A stretch of DNA of 13,369 bases from Chitinophaga pinensis (GTDB lineage Bacteria; Bacteroidota; Bacteroidia; Chitinophagales; Chitinophagaceae), in the NCBI GenBank assembly GCA_945866165.1, contig CAMBGO010000047.1, positions 1 through 13,369 on the forward strand. The letters are read 5' to 3'. The position numbers and the translations under genes are program-made. Positions 7,323-13,369 of this stretch are shown here, one piece after another. Every line of letters starts with the position of its first letter. Position 1 is the first letter of the stretch. Under the pieces are notes generated by a model that did no database searches, had not been told where the DNA came from, and saw only the letters and a program-made list of their open reading frames with translations.

Positions 7323-8216
7323 TTATCTATATAAAAAATAACAAATCAACCAAACAAACGGAGTAGCAAAAAGGATGGAATCAAACCTATCAAGAAACCC
7401 TCCATGTCCAGGCATAAATCTTCCACTATCCTTTACTCCAGCCAAGCGCTTCAATTTACTTTCTACTAAATCCCCAATAGTTCCCGTTATTGCTGCAACT
7501 GCTACCACCAACAGCAATTCAACGGTAAATACCCATATTATTTTTGAAAGCAATGCAACAAATCCTACACTAAGTAAAATTCCACCCAAGGTTCCTTCCC
7601 ATGTTTTTTTGGGTGACCATGATGTGAGTGGCGTTTTTCCAATCAATGAACCTACAATATAGGCCATGGTATCATTGATCCAAATTGAAAGAACCAACAC
7701 GAGTACAATTAACTTTCCGCTAAAACCCGCAATTACATTTGTAATCGACGCCCCTTCATCTTTGAAGCCCCAAATCCATCCACTGCGCAAACTTATTAGC
7801 AATGAAAGTGAAAGGGATATATATAAAAATCCTGTGAATGAACGCAAAAAATGAGTGTACGAATATTTTTTATCAAACAACAATTGTGCAGGCAATAAAA
7901 AAAGAGAAAGCCGCACAATCCACAATCCGATAACAGCTAGGCTTATTCCCATCACCTGCATTTTACCCATCGTTGCCATGAGCATTAGTCCCCAACCTAG
8001 CATGGGAAAAACAATATTATCAAGCATGCTTTTTGAACCAAAAGTTGGGTCAATCAGTTTCGATAATTTTTGGAACTCATACCAACAACCAATATGAACA
8101 ACTGAAAACAAGATTAATAAACTCCACTCATTCCAAAGCATTCCACCCAACATCACTGCTGCATATACTATTGCAGTAAGCGTTCTCGTTTTAAAAACAG
8201 ATTTATCCAATGCCAT
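7323..8216 (-). CDS. cdsA: Phosphatidate cytidylyltransferase (CDP-diglyceride synthase)
   Basis: CdsA is an integral membrane enzyme that joins CTP and phosphatidic acid to make CDP-diacylglycerol, precursor of all bacterial glycerophospholipids. The start is placed at the ATG 8216-8214 (297 residues). The open frame extends one codon upstream to a TTG, which is less likely. Several transmembrane segments are evident. Conserved elements are NDTMAYIVG (181-189), SPKKTWEG (201-208), and the family signature from Ser253 to Asp279. That signature contains KLKR, VKDSG, PGHGG and DRFD in the expected order and spacing. The gene begins 5 bp after the DUF2007 gene and is followed 10 bp later by the permease gene, so it is operonic. 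It works in the same lipid route as psd at 11562. Confidence 0.96.
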   Translation of the reverse strand: MALDKSVFKTRTLTAIVYAAVMLGGMLWNEWSLLILFSVVHIGCWYEFQKLSKLIDPTFGSKSMLDNIVFPMLGWGLMLMATMGKMQVMGISLAVIGLWIVRLSLFLLPAQLLFDKKYSYTHFLRSFTGFLYISLSLSLLISLRSGWIWGFKDEGASITNVIAGFSGKLIVLVLVLSIWINDTMAYIVGSLIGKTPLTSWSPKKTWEGTLGGILLSVGFVALLSKIIWVFTVELLLVVAVAAITGTIGDLVESKLKRLAGVKDSGRFMPGHGGFLDRFDSILFATPFVWLICYFLYR

Positions 8217-8221
8217 CAAAT

Positions 8222-8428
8222 TCAGTTTAATTCAATTTTTTGAAATAATGCTATTGCTTCTTCCTTAAAAACCTCAGGGACCCATACTTCATTTTCTCCA
8301 AGGAATACATAATTGGAATCTTGCTTGTTGATTATTGTAGCAGGTATATCATGTTCTTCAAAAATTCCCATGACAATTGATGGCTTGATGTTATCATGGA
8401 AAGTACATAATTTGAAATAGCCTTTCAT
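8222..8428 (-). CDS. DUF2007 domain protein
   Basis: The 68-residue soluble product matches the DUF2007 family, annotated as putative signal-transducing proteins without a firm function. It is compact and lacks a signal peptide or membrane segment. The pattern seen is a short hydrophobic strand near the start (YFKLCTF, 4-10), a helix leading to a hydrophobic 'HDIPATIIN' strand (26-34), then a glycine turn (FLGENE, 42-47). After that come VWVPEVF (48-54) and a C-terminal amphipathic helix. That layout is typical of the family, which resembles a ferredoxin-like half-domain. It lies between the CPBP protease gene (4 bp upstream) and cdsA (5 bp downstream), so it is translated from the same transcript. 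A role linked to membrane or lipid enzymes is possible but only from context. Confidence 0.8.
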   Translation of the reverse strand: MKGYFKLCTFHDNIKPSIVMGIFEEHDIPATIINKQDSNYVFLGENEVWVPEVFKEEAIALFQKIELN

Positions 8429-8432
8429 AATT

Positions 8433-9377
8433 TCAAGATAAAACTTCTACGTCAAGATTTTCTTTGGTATTTTTTTCCTGATCCTGCTTAGTTGATTTTT
8501 CGTAAAATTTTATTCCAAAAAATACAATCAGCAAGGCAATGAAGCCGATCCACAGTGGAAATTTATCATCCATATTATCTTCAATTTTCTTACCCTGCAT
8601 GTGCAGCATATATATTTGAATAACTCCAACTGCATTATTTAAAAAATGGGCAAGAATTGGAATCCATATATTTTTACTATACGCAAACAAATATCCCAAG
8701 GTCATTCCCAATGCAAACCTGGCGAAGAAACCATAATAAGAAAAATGGATAGCGCTAAATAAAAGGGAGGTGATAACTATACTCAAGGTCGTTTTACCAG
8801 TTGCGCGGTTCATCATATTTTGAAAACCAGCCCTGAAAAAAACTTCCTCAAAAATAGCAGGTGCCAAGGCCATAACAACAAGCGTAATCATCAGGTCGGC
8901 CACCCCATTCATATTTGACAATACAACTACCTGCTTCATGTAGGCTTCTTCCATCGCTTTGGCGGATGCCTTTAAACTTTCTGTCAATGGAATCATTTCA
9001 TTCAGGGTGGCCAATGCGCCAGCAAGAACTATTGTTACACCCATAATCATCATTCCTATAAGAATGCTTTTAAAAGAACTTTTGGTGTTAAATCCCATGT
9101 AGGAATAGGGCTTTGGACTCAACCTCCATATAGTAACAAAAGCAGGAATAAAAAACATGCATAAAGCAGAGATGGTTTGAATCACCCGCAACTCATTTAC
9201 ATAAGTTGGATTCATTAGGGATGCTTGCATTTGCAACATCGACTGGCCAGTCATGATTTTCCATGCAACAATTGAAAGGCCGCCACCAAGAACCAACCCC
9301 GCTGCCATCAACATCACCAGAATAAATAATCCTGCCCTATCTGTTATACCCAACCTATTGGAATTTACCTGTTCCAT
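8433..9377 (-). CDS. CPBP family intramembrane metalloprotease (CAAX/Abi type)
   Basis: The 314-residue polytopic membrane protein carries the three CPBP motifs: EEVFFR (177-182), FxxxH with Phe207 and His211, and HxxxN with His244 and Asn248. These form the metal-dependent active site in Rce1-like proteases, so the protein should be catalytically competent. Substrates are unknown; relatives process prenylated proteins, bacteriocins or peptides. Hydrophobic segments occur at about 17-38, 66-84, 104-124, 160-176, 197-212, 222-255 and 275-290. The C-terminal 20 residues are charged. The start is set at ATG 9377-9375. The frame continues two codons upstream to a TTG, which I consider less likely. 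It is the first gene of the leftward operon with DUF2007, cdsA and the GntP permease, and it is divergent from dusB across 61 bp. Confidence 0.88.
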   Translation of the reverse strand: MEQVNSNRLGITDRAGLFILVMLMAAGLVLGGGLSIVAWKIMTGQSMLQMQASLMNPTYVNELRVIQTISALCMFFIPAFVTIWRLSPKPYSYMGFNTKSSFKSILIGMMIMGVTIVLAGALATLNEMIPLTESLKASAKAMEEAYMKQVVVLSNMNGVADLMITLVVMALAPAIFEEVFFRAGFQNMMNRATGKTTLSIVITSLLFSAIHFSYYGFFARFALGMTLGYLFAYSKNIWIPILAHFLNNAVGVIQIYMLHMQGKKIEDNMDDKFPLWIGFIALLIVFFGIKFYEKSTKQDQEKNTKENLDVEVLS

Positions 9378-9419
9378 AACCAAATAATCAATTTAAATAA
9401 TATACAACAACCAAGTTTG

Positions 9420-9427
9420 TACCTTTG
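9420..9427 (+). promoter_or_regulatory. Bacteroidota-type -7 promoter box for dusB
   Basis: TACCTTTG is an exact match to the Bacteroidota -7 consensus TAnnTTTG. It ends 11 bases before the dusB ATG, in the 61-bp gap between dusB and the divergent CPBP gene. No clear TTTG-type -33 element lies at the expected spacing. If used, the transcript would have a leader of only a few bases. A promoter for the opposite strand must also lie in this gap, but I cannot pick it out. Confidence 0.5.
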
Positions 9428-9438
9428 CAATTACTACT

Positions 9439-10437
9439 ATGATAAAGATAGGCAAGATAGAATTACCAACATTCCCTTTGTTGCTTGCGCCCATGGAAGA
9501 CGTGAGCGATCCACCCTTCCGTGCAGTTTGCAAACAGCATGGTACAGACTTGATGTATACTGAATTCATTAGTAGTGAGGGCCTGATTCGGGATGCCATC
9601 AAAAGCAGGCAGAAACTAGATATTTTTGAAGAAGAAAGGCCTGTAGGTATTCAGATTTTTGGTGGAGATGAAGATGCCATGGCAATGAGCGCAAGAATTG
9701 TTGACACTGTTCAACCCGACCTCCTCGATATCAACTTTGGCTGTCCAGTGAAAAAAGTTGTGTGCAAAGGTGCAGGTGCTGCTGTACTCAAAGACATTGA
9801 TCTAATGATACGTTTAACCAAAGCAGTTATCAAATCAACATCTGTACCTGTAACTGTAAAAACCAGGTTGGGGTGGGATTTCGATAGCATTAACATCATC
9901 GAAGTAGCAGAGAGACTGCAGGACGCCGGTGTTCAGGCACTCTCAATACATGGCAGGACAAGAAGCCAGCTTTATAAAGGTGATGCCGATTGGACATGGA
10001 TTGAGAAAGTGAAGAACAATCCAAGAATACATATTCCAATTTTTGGCAATGGTGATGTAGACAGTCCAGAAAGAGCCCTTGAATACAAAAACAAATATGG
10101 CGTTGATGGGATCATGATTGGAAGGGCTGCTATAGGGAACCCATGGTTCTTCAGGGAAGTTAAACATTACTTTGCTACAGGTGAAAAATTAGCCCCCCCT
10201 ACCATTGAAGAAAGAATTGATGTTGTAAGACAACACCTACGTGCATCCGTTAAATGGAAAGGTCCTAGGGTTGGCATATTTGAAATGAGAAGGCATTATG
10301 CAAATTACCTGAAGGGTATCATCAATATAAAACCACTGAGAACACAATTGGTAACCATGGATAGCGCAGAAGAAATTGAGGAGGTCTTGAATAATTTTAT
10401 TCTCACTCACAATGAAGCCCCATGTTCAACGATATAA
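9439..10437 (+). CDS. dusB: tRNA-dihydrouridine synthase, DusB type
   Basis: Dihydrouridine synthases are FMN enzymes that reduce specific uridines in the tRNA D-loop. The 332-residue length is normal. The N-terminal TIM barrel begins with LLLAPMEDVSDPPFR (14-28). The family signature INFGCPVKKVV (98-108) contains Cys102, the expected proton donor, followed by GAGAAVL (111-117). Further FMN/tRNA-contact motifs are VKTRLGW (140-146), SIHGRTR (169-175), FGNGDV (202-207) and GIMIGRAAIGNPW (224-236). The C-terminal helical domain covers about 250-332. DusB rather than DusA or DusC is suggested by the overall motif wording and is moderately certain. The last 16 bp overlap the next gene in another frame. 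An exact -7 promoter box lies just upstream. Confidence 0.94.
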   Translation: MIKIGKIELPTFPLLLAPMEDVSDPPFRAVCKQHGTDLMYTEFISSEGLIRDAIKSRQKLDIFEEERPVGIQIFGGDEDAMAMSARIVDTVQPDLLDINFGCPVKKVVCKGAGAAVLKDIDLMIRLTKAVIKSTSVPVTVKTRLGWDFDSINIIEVAERLQDAGVQALSIHGRTRSQLYKGDADWTWIEKVKNNPRIHIPIFGNGDVDSPERALEYKNKYGVDGIMIGRAAIGNPWFFREVKHYFATGEKLAPPTIEERIDVVRQHLRASVKWKGPRVGIFEMRRHYANYLKGIINIKPLRTQLVTMDSAEEIEEVLNNFILTHNEAPCSTI

Positions 10438-11525
10438 AAAATATCAACTCGATTGACAGTCCTGCCTTGATTGTTTTTCCAGCTATTGTTGAAAGCAACA
10501 TAAAGGAAATGGTTAGAATGGTTGGCGACGTAAATAGACTTCGTCCCCATATCAAAACACATAAAACTGCTGAAGGAATTAAAATGATGCAAGGGCACGG
10601 AATCAATAAATTCAAGTGTGCTACCATTGCAGAGGCAGAACTATTGGGCATGAACAATGCAACTGATGTAATTCTTGCTCACCAACCTGTTGGTCCGCGT
10701 ATTGAAAGACTTTACCAAGTTGCAACGCTTTATCCAACAACAAATTTCTCATGCATCACTGATAATATAGATTCAGCAAAAAAAATAAATGATGTTTTTG
10801 AAAAATACGAATCGGTTATTGGTATTTATATCGACCTTAATATTGGAATGAACAGAACAGGCATTTCTCCAAATGATGCTGTTATTGAATTATATGAGGC
10901 CATCAGTGAAATGAAGTCGCTCAACTTTCGCGGTATGCACGTCTATGATGGCCACCAGCGACACCCAGATCCAATTGAAAAATCATTAGCCTGCGAAAAC
11001 AGCTTTAATCAAGTTTTGGAACTCAAGAAAAAATTTGATGAGAAAGCATATCAGTTTGGTACGATCGTTGCTGGTGGTTCTCCAAGCTTTTCTTATCATG
11101 CAACAAAAAATGACAGGGAATGCAGTCCTGGTACAAACATTTTCTGGGACCACGGTTATGCAAGCATTTGCCCTGAACAACATTTCAAACCAGCCGTATA
11201 CATTCTAACCAGGGTCATTTCTGTATTATCTGATAAAAAAATATGTGTAGACCTTGGTCATAAATCTGTTGCTGCAGAGAACGACATTTCAAAAAGGGTT
11301 TATTTTCCTAAGTATCCCAATGCAAAAGCTATATCACAAAGCGAGGAACACCTCGTGTTGGAATTTCAAGAGGAGCATACATTAAAAACTGGAGACATGC
11401 TTTGTGGCATTCCATATCATATTTGTCCAACCGTTGCCCTCCATGAATATTTAACCGAAGTGGTGAATGATGAAATAACTGGGGCTTGGCATGTACTGGC
11501 AAGAAGAAGAAAAATAAATTGCTGA
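10422..11525 (+). CDS. D-threonine aldolase / D-serine dehydratase-like PLP enzyme
   Basis: The 367-residue product is a fold-type III PLP enzyme of the D-threonine aldolase/DSD1 family. Members cleave D-threonine to glycine and acetaldehyde, or deaminate D-serine to pyruvate and ammonia, using a divalent metal. An alanine-racemase-like barrel starts at IDSPALIVFP (11-20). The PLP lysine lies in RPHIKTHKT (41-49), most likely Lys45. Other conserved parts are the IDLNIGMNRTGI region (137-148), MHVYDGHQR (172-180) and AGGSPSF (217-223). The C-terminal domain carries PYHICPT (331-337), where His333 and Cys335 match the metal-binding pair of eukaryotic D-serine dehydratase. Which reaction applies cannot be decided from sequence. 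The ATG lies inside the end of dusB, so translation is probably coupled. A GntP-family permease encoded nearby is a plausible transporter. Confidence 0.9.
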   Translation: MFNDIKNINSIDSPALIVFPAIVESNIKEMVRMVGDVNRLRPHIKTHKTAEGIKMMQGHGINKFKCATIAEAELLGMNNATDVILAHQPVGPRIERLYQVATLYPTTNFSCITDNIDSAKKINDVFEKYESVIGIYIDLNIGMNRTGISPNDAVIELYEAISEMKSLNFRGMHVYDGHQRHPDPIEKSLACENSFNQVLELKKKFDEKAYQFGTIVAGGSPSFSYHATKNDRECSPGTNIFWDHGYASICPEQHFKPAVYILTRVISVLSDKKICVDLGHKSVAAENDISKRVYFPKYPNAKAISQSEEHLVLEFQEEHTLKTGDMLCGIPYHICPTVALHEYLTEVVNDEITGAWHVLARRRKINC

Positions 11526-11535
11526 TTTGATTCCC

Positions 11536-11543
11536 TATTTTTG
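11536..11543 (+). promoter_or_regulatory. Possible -7 promoter box for psd
   Basis: TATTTTTG fits TAnnTTTG exactly and lies 18 bases before the psd ATG at 11562, just after the stop codon of the upstream gene. The region is AT-rich, so a chance match is possible, and no convincing -33 element is seen. It overlaps the TTG at 11541 that would be the longest possible psd start, which argues against that start if the box is real. Confidence 0.4.
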
Positions 11544-11561
11544 CAACTCCAAAAAACAAAC

Positions 11562-12218
11562 ATGACCATACACAAGGAAGGATATCCAACAATTGCAATT
11601 GTTACCGTTGTATCTGCAGCATTAATACTCACTATCCACTTGCATCTAGAGCCAATTTCTTCCATCCTTGGATGGTTAGCTTATATTATTGTTATAGGTT
11701 TTTGGCTTTTTATCATTTCATTTTTCAGGCTCCCAAAAAGAGTACACACGTTTGATGAAAATGCCATCATTGCGCCAGCAGATGGGAAAGTTGTGGTTAT
11801 TGAAGAAACAATTGACGAAGAATATTTTCATGAAAAACGCCTACAGATTTCGGTTTTCATGAGTCCTGCCAATGTGCATGTAAATAGAAATCCCATTTCA
11901 GGAAAGGTGCTTTATAGCCAATACCACAAAGGCAAATACCTTGTTGCCTGGAATCCAAAATCATCAACTGAAAATGAGCGACATAGTATTGTGCTATCAA
12001 ACCCCCGCATCACCATTCTTGTGAAGCAAATTGCAGGTGCGTTGGCTAGAAGAATTATAAACTATGCAAAAGTTGAAAGTGCCCAACAGCAAAATGAGGA
12101 ATTTGGTTTTATAAAATTCGGAAGCAGGGTTGATCTATTACTTCCATTAGATGTAAAAACTGAAGTTAAGATTGGTGATGTAGTAAAAGGCGGCGTTACC
12201 ATCCTTGCACGCTATTAA
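11562..12218 (+). CDS. psd: Phosphatidylserine decarboxylase proenzyme, short form
   Basis: Psd removes the carboxyl group of phosphatidylserine to make phosphatidylethanolamine, the main zwitterionic membrane lipid. It self-cleaves to create a pyruvoyl prosthetic group. The start is set at ATG 11562 (218 residues). The open frame runs seven codons further to a TTG that overlaps a promoter-like box. Two N-terminal transmembrane segments lie at about 10-28 and 36-55. Core motifs are APADGKVV (71-78), FMSPANVHVNRNP (99-111), and the cleavage region FGSRVDLLLP (186-195). Cleavage is expected between Gly187 and Ser188, giving a large beta and a small alpha chain. The length matches the short (type II) class. 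The gene is 36 bp downstream of the D-threonine aldolase-like gene and convergent with the HAD gene. CdsA, earlier in the same route, is encoded at 7323-8216. Confidence 0.95.
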   Translation: MTIHKEGYPTIAIVTVVSAALILTIHLHLEPISSILGWLAYIIVIGFWLFIISFFRLPKRVHTFDENAIIAPADGKVVVIEETIDEEYFHEKRLQISVFMSPANVHVNRNPISGKVLYSQYHKGKYLVAWNPKSSTENERHSIVLSNPRITILVKQIAGALARRIINYAKVESAQQQNEEFGFIKFGSRVDLLLPLDVKTEVKIGDVVKGGVTILARY

Positions 12219-12221
12219 ACA

Positions 12222-12926
12222 CTAGAATAGTCTAATTACCTCTCCAAGGTTTTGCACTACATGTGTGGGCTTTACCATTTCAGTTGGTGGCTGTGCCGGG
12301 TTGAAATAAATGGTATCCATGCCAGCATTTATTGCACCCAAGATATCTACTTCAAGTGTATCCCCCACCATTATTGATGTTGACGCTGAAGTATTCACCT
12401 TGTTAAGTGCATATTCAAAAATAGCTAAGTGTGGCTTCATAATCCCAGCTTGTTCCGAGGTGATTACCTCTATGAAATAATGGTCAATCCCACTATTCTT
12501 GAGTTTTTCATACTGGGTTTTTTCAAATCCATTGGTGATGATGTGCATTGGATAGGATGCCTCTTTAAGGTGATTGAGTAAATCAATACAACCTGGGAAA
12601 AGCGCTGTTTTTGTAGGAAGGATTTCAAGATAACGCTCACTCATTTCTTTTGATAATTCTTCATCATGAATTTTATAATCAACCAAGGTTCGCCACATCC
12701 GCTTCCAGCGTAACTCTTCCCTATTAATATGTCCCTTTCTGAAACGTTCCCAAAAAATTGCATTGTGGTGGTGATACGTTTTATGAAAATCCTCAAACTG
12801 GCCGTTTGTTTTATCTCCCAGTTGAAGCTCATGGTATAGGTCAAGCAATGTAGCTTCTGAATTTGAGTCAAAATCCCATAAGGTGTGATCAAGATCAAAA
12901 AATATATGATGATATTTCTTTGCCAT
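12222..12926 (-). CDS. YjjG-like HAD family hydrolase (probable nucleotidase)
   Basis: This 234-residue cytoplasmic protein is a HAD-superfamily phosphatase most like YjjG, a 5'-nucleotidase that in E. coli acts on pyrimidine and noncanonical nucleotides. The four HAD motifs are intact. Motif I is FFDLDHTLWDF with nucleophile Asp11 and acid/base Asp13. Motif II is Thr131 in IITNGFEKTQ. Motif III is Lys164 in GIMKPHLAIF. Motif IV is GDTLEVD with Asp189 and Asp194. A helical cap domain fits at about 20-95, and the DHTLWDF wording is typical of the YjjG branch. The substrate is not proven by sequence. Its stop codon lies only 3 bp from that of the convergent psd, leaving no room for a terminator outside coding sequence. 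The start is divergent from the SDR gene across 84 bp. Confidence 0.9.
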   Translation of the reverse strand: MAKKYHHIFFDLDHTLWDFDSNSEATLLDLYHELQLGDKTNGQFEDFHKTYHHHNAIFWERFRKGHINREELRWKRMWRTLVDYKIHDEELSKEMSERYLEILPTKTALFPGCIDLLNHLKEASYPMHIITNGFEKTQYEKLKNSGIDHYFIEVITSEQAGIMKPHLAIFEYALNKVNTSASTSIMVGDTLEVDILGAINAGMDTIYFNPAQPPTEMVKPTHVVQNLGEVIRLF

Positions 12927-12991
12927 GGTAATGCGAATGTAAGATAGAAGAAAGAGAATTATGTAATATCAAAGATTAAAAAACAAGACCT

Positions 12992-12999
12992 TACCTTTG
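12992..12999 (+). promoter_or_regulatory. Bacteroidota-type -7 promoter box for the SDR gene
   Basis: TACCTTTG, the same octamer as upstream of dusB, ends 11 bases before the ATG at 13011. It fits the TAnnTTTG consensus exactly. No clear -33 element is visible at the usual distance, so the assignment rests on the -7 box and its position. The transcript leader would be very short. Confidence 0.5.
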
Positions 13000-13010
13000 A
13001 AAAAAAGTGT

Positions 13011-13369
13011 ATGAACGTAGTCATAACAGGAGCTTCACGTGGGATAGGCAAAGAATTGGCAGAACATTTTGCCAGAGAGGGTGGCCATCTTTTTCTTTGT
13101 TCCAGAAAGATGGGAAAAACATTGGATTGGCAGAAACAACTGATGTCGGCAAATAATATTCAGGTATCAAGCTTTGATGTTGATTTAGAACAACCATCAG
13201 GGGTGAAGGGATTTGCCGATCAACTTCTTAACGCCACTGATAGCATTGATATATTGATAAACAATGCTGGCACCTATGTGCCGGGTAGCATTTACAATGA
13301 GCCGGAGGGTCAGTTGGAAAAAATGCTTTCAGTAAACTTAGTTGCAGCATATCATCTAACGCGGGCATT
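13011..13369 (+). CDS. Short-chain dehydrogenase/reductase, N-terminal part
   Basis: An open frame begins at ATG 13011 and continues without a stop to the window edge, giving 119 complete codons of a protein usually about 230-260 residues long. It is a classical SDR oxidoreductase. The Rossmann dinucleotide-binding motif TGASRGIG is at residues 6-13. Arg32 (CSRK), after the second beta strand, suggests NADP(H) preference. The NNAG motif is at 84-87, followed by the structural Asn109 in MLSVNLVAAY. The catalytic Ser-Tyr-Lys residues lie beyond the edge, so activity and substrate cannot be judged. The start is fixed by the immediate beta strand (NVVITG) and by an exact -7 promoter box 11 bases upstream. 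It is divergent from the HAD gene. Confidence 0.88.
   Translation, partial: MNVVITGASRGIGKELAEHFAREGGHLFLCSRKMGKTLDWQKQLMSANNIQVSSFDVDLEQPSGVKGFADQLLNATDSIDILINNAGTYVPGSIYNEPEGQLEKMLSVNLVAAYHLTRA

Overview
This window looks like ordinary chromosomal DNA from a member of the Bacteroidota, most likely the Chitinophagaceae or a close relative. The support is AT-rich sequence, an almost complete lack of Shine-Dalgarno sequences, several matches to the Bacteroidota -7 promoter box (TAnnTTTG) just upstream of start codons, and protein types usual in that phylum: a RicT-like PSP1 protein with a Cys-rich N-terminus, a D-threonine aldolase/D-serine dehydratase-like enzyme, and a GntP permease. The family-level placement is inference from protein character only. 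No mobile element, CRISPR array, rRNA or tRNA gene is visible, and nothing in base or codon use suggests recent transfer.

Layout. Bases 1-302 are noncoding and hold a terminator for an upstream gene. A rightward block follows: radA (303-1670), a comF-type phosphoribosyltransferase gene (1779-2516) whose start codon lies in a 14-bp inverted repeat, an exported glutathione peroxidase (2624-3142) with a strong terminator behind it, the DNA polymerase III delta' subunit gene holB (3249-4439), and a ricT-like gene (4630-5928). A compact leftward operon comes next. In transcription order it runs CPBP membrane protease (9377-8433), DUF2007 protein (8428-8222), cdsA (8216-7323) and gntP-type permease (7312-5996), with gaps of only 4, 5 and 10 bp. 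A second rightward block holds dusB (9439-10437), a D-threonine aldolase-like gene overlapping it by 16 bp (10422-11525), and psd (11562-12218). A leftward YjjG-like HAD hydrolase gene (12926-12222) meets psd tail to tail with 3 bp between them. It is divergent from an SDR oxidoreductase gene that runs off the right edge (13011 onward).

How the genes work together. RadA and HolB belong to recombination/repair and replication. RadA and ComF are both linked to uptake and processing of transforming DNA in other bacteria. CdsA and Psd are the first and last steps of the route phosphatidate -> CDP-diacylglycerol -> phosphatidylserine -> phosphatidylethanolamine; the middle enzyme (PssA) is not in the window. 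The GntP-family permease and the D-threonine aldolase-like enzyme could form a transport/catabolism pair for a hydroxy D-amino acid, but this is a hypothesis from family membership.

I did not find a clearly new biological system. The best leads are the start-codon hairpin of comF, the very short leaders implied by the promoter boxes, the permease/D-amino-acid enzyme pairing, and the possibly iron-sulfur-binding RicT homologue beside holB. Three start codons (CPBP, cdsA, psd) should be placed a few codons inside the longest open frames.
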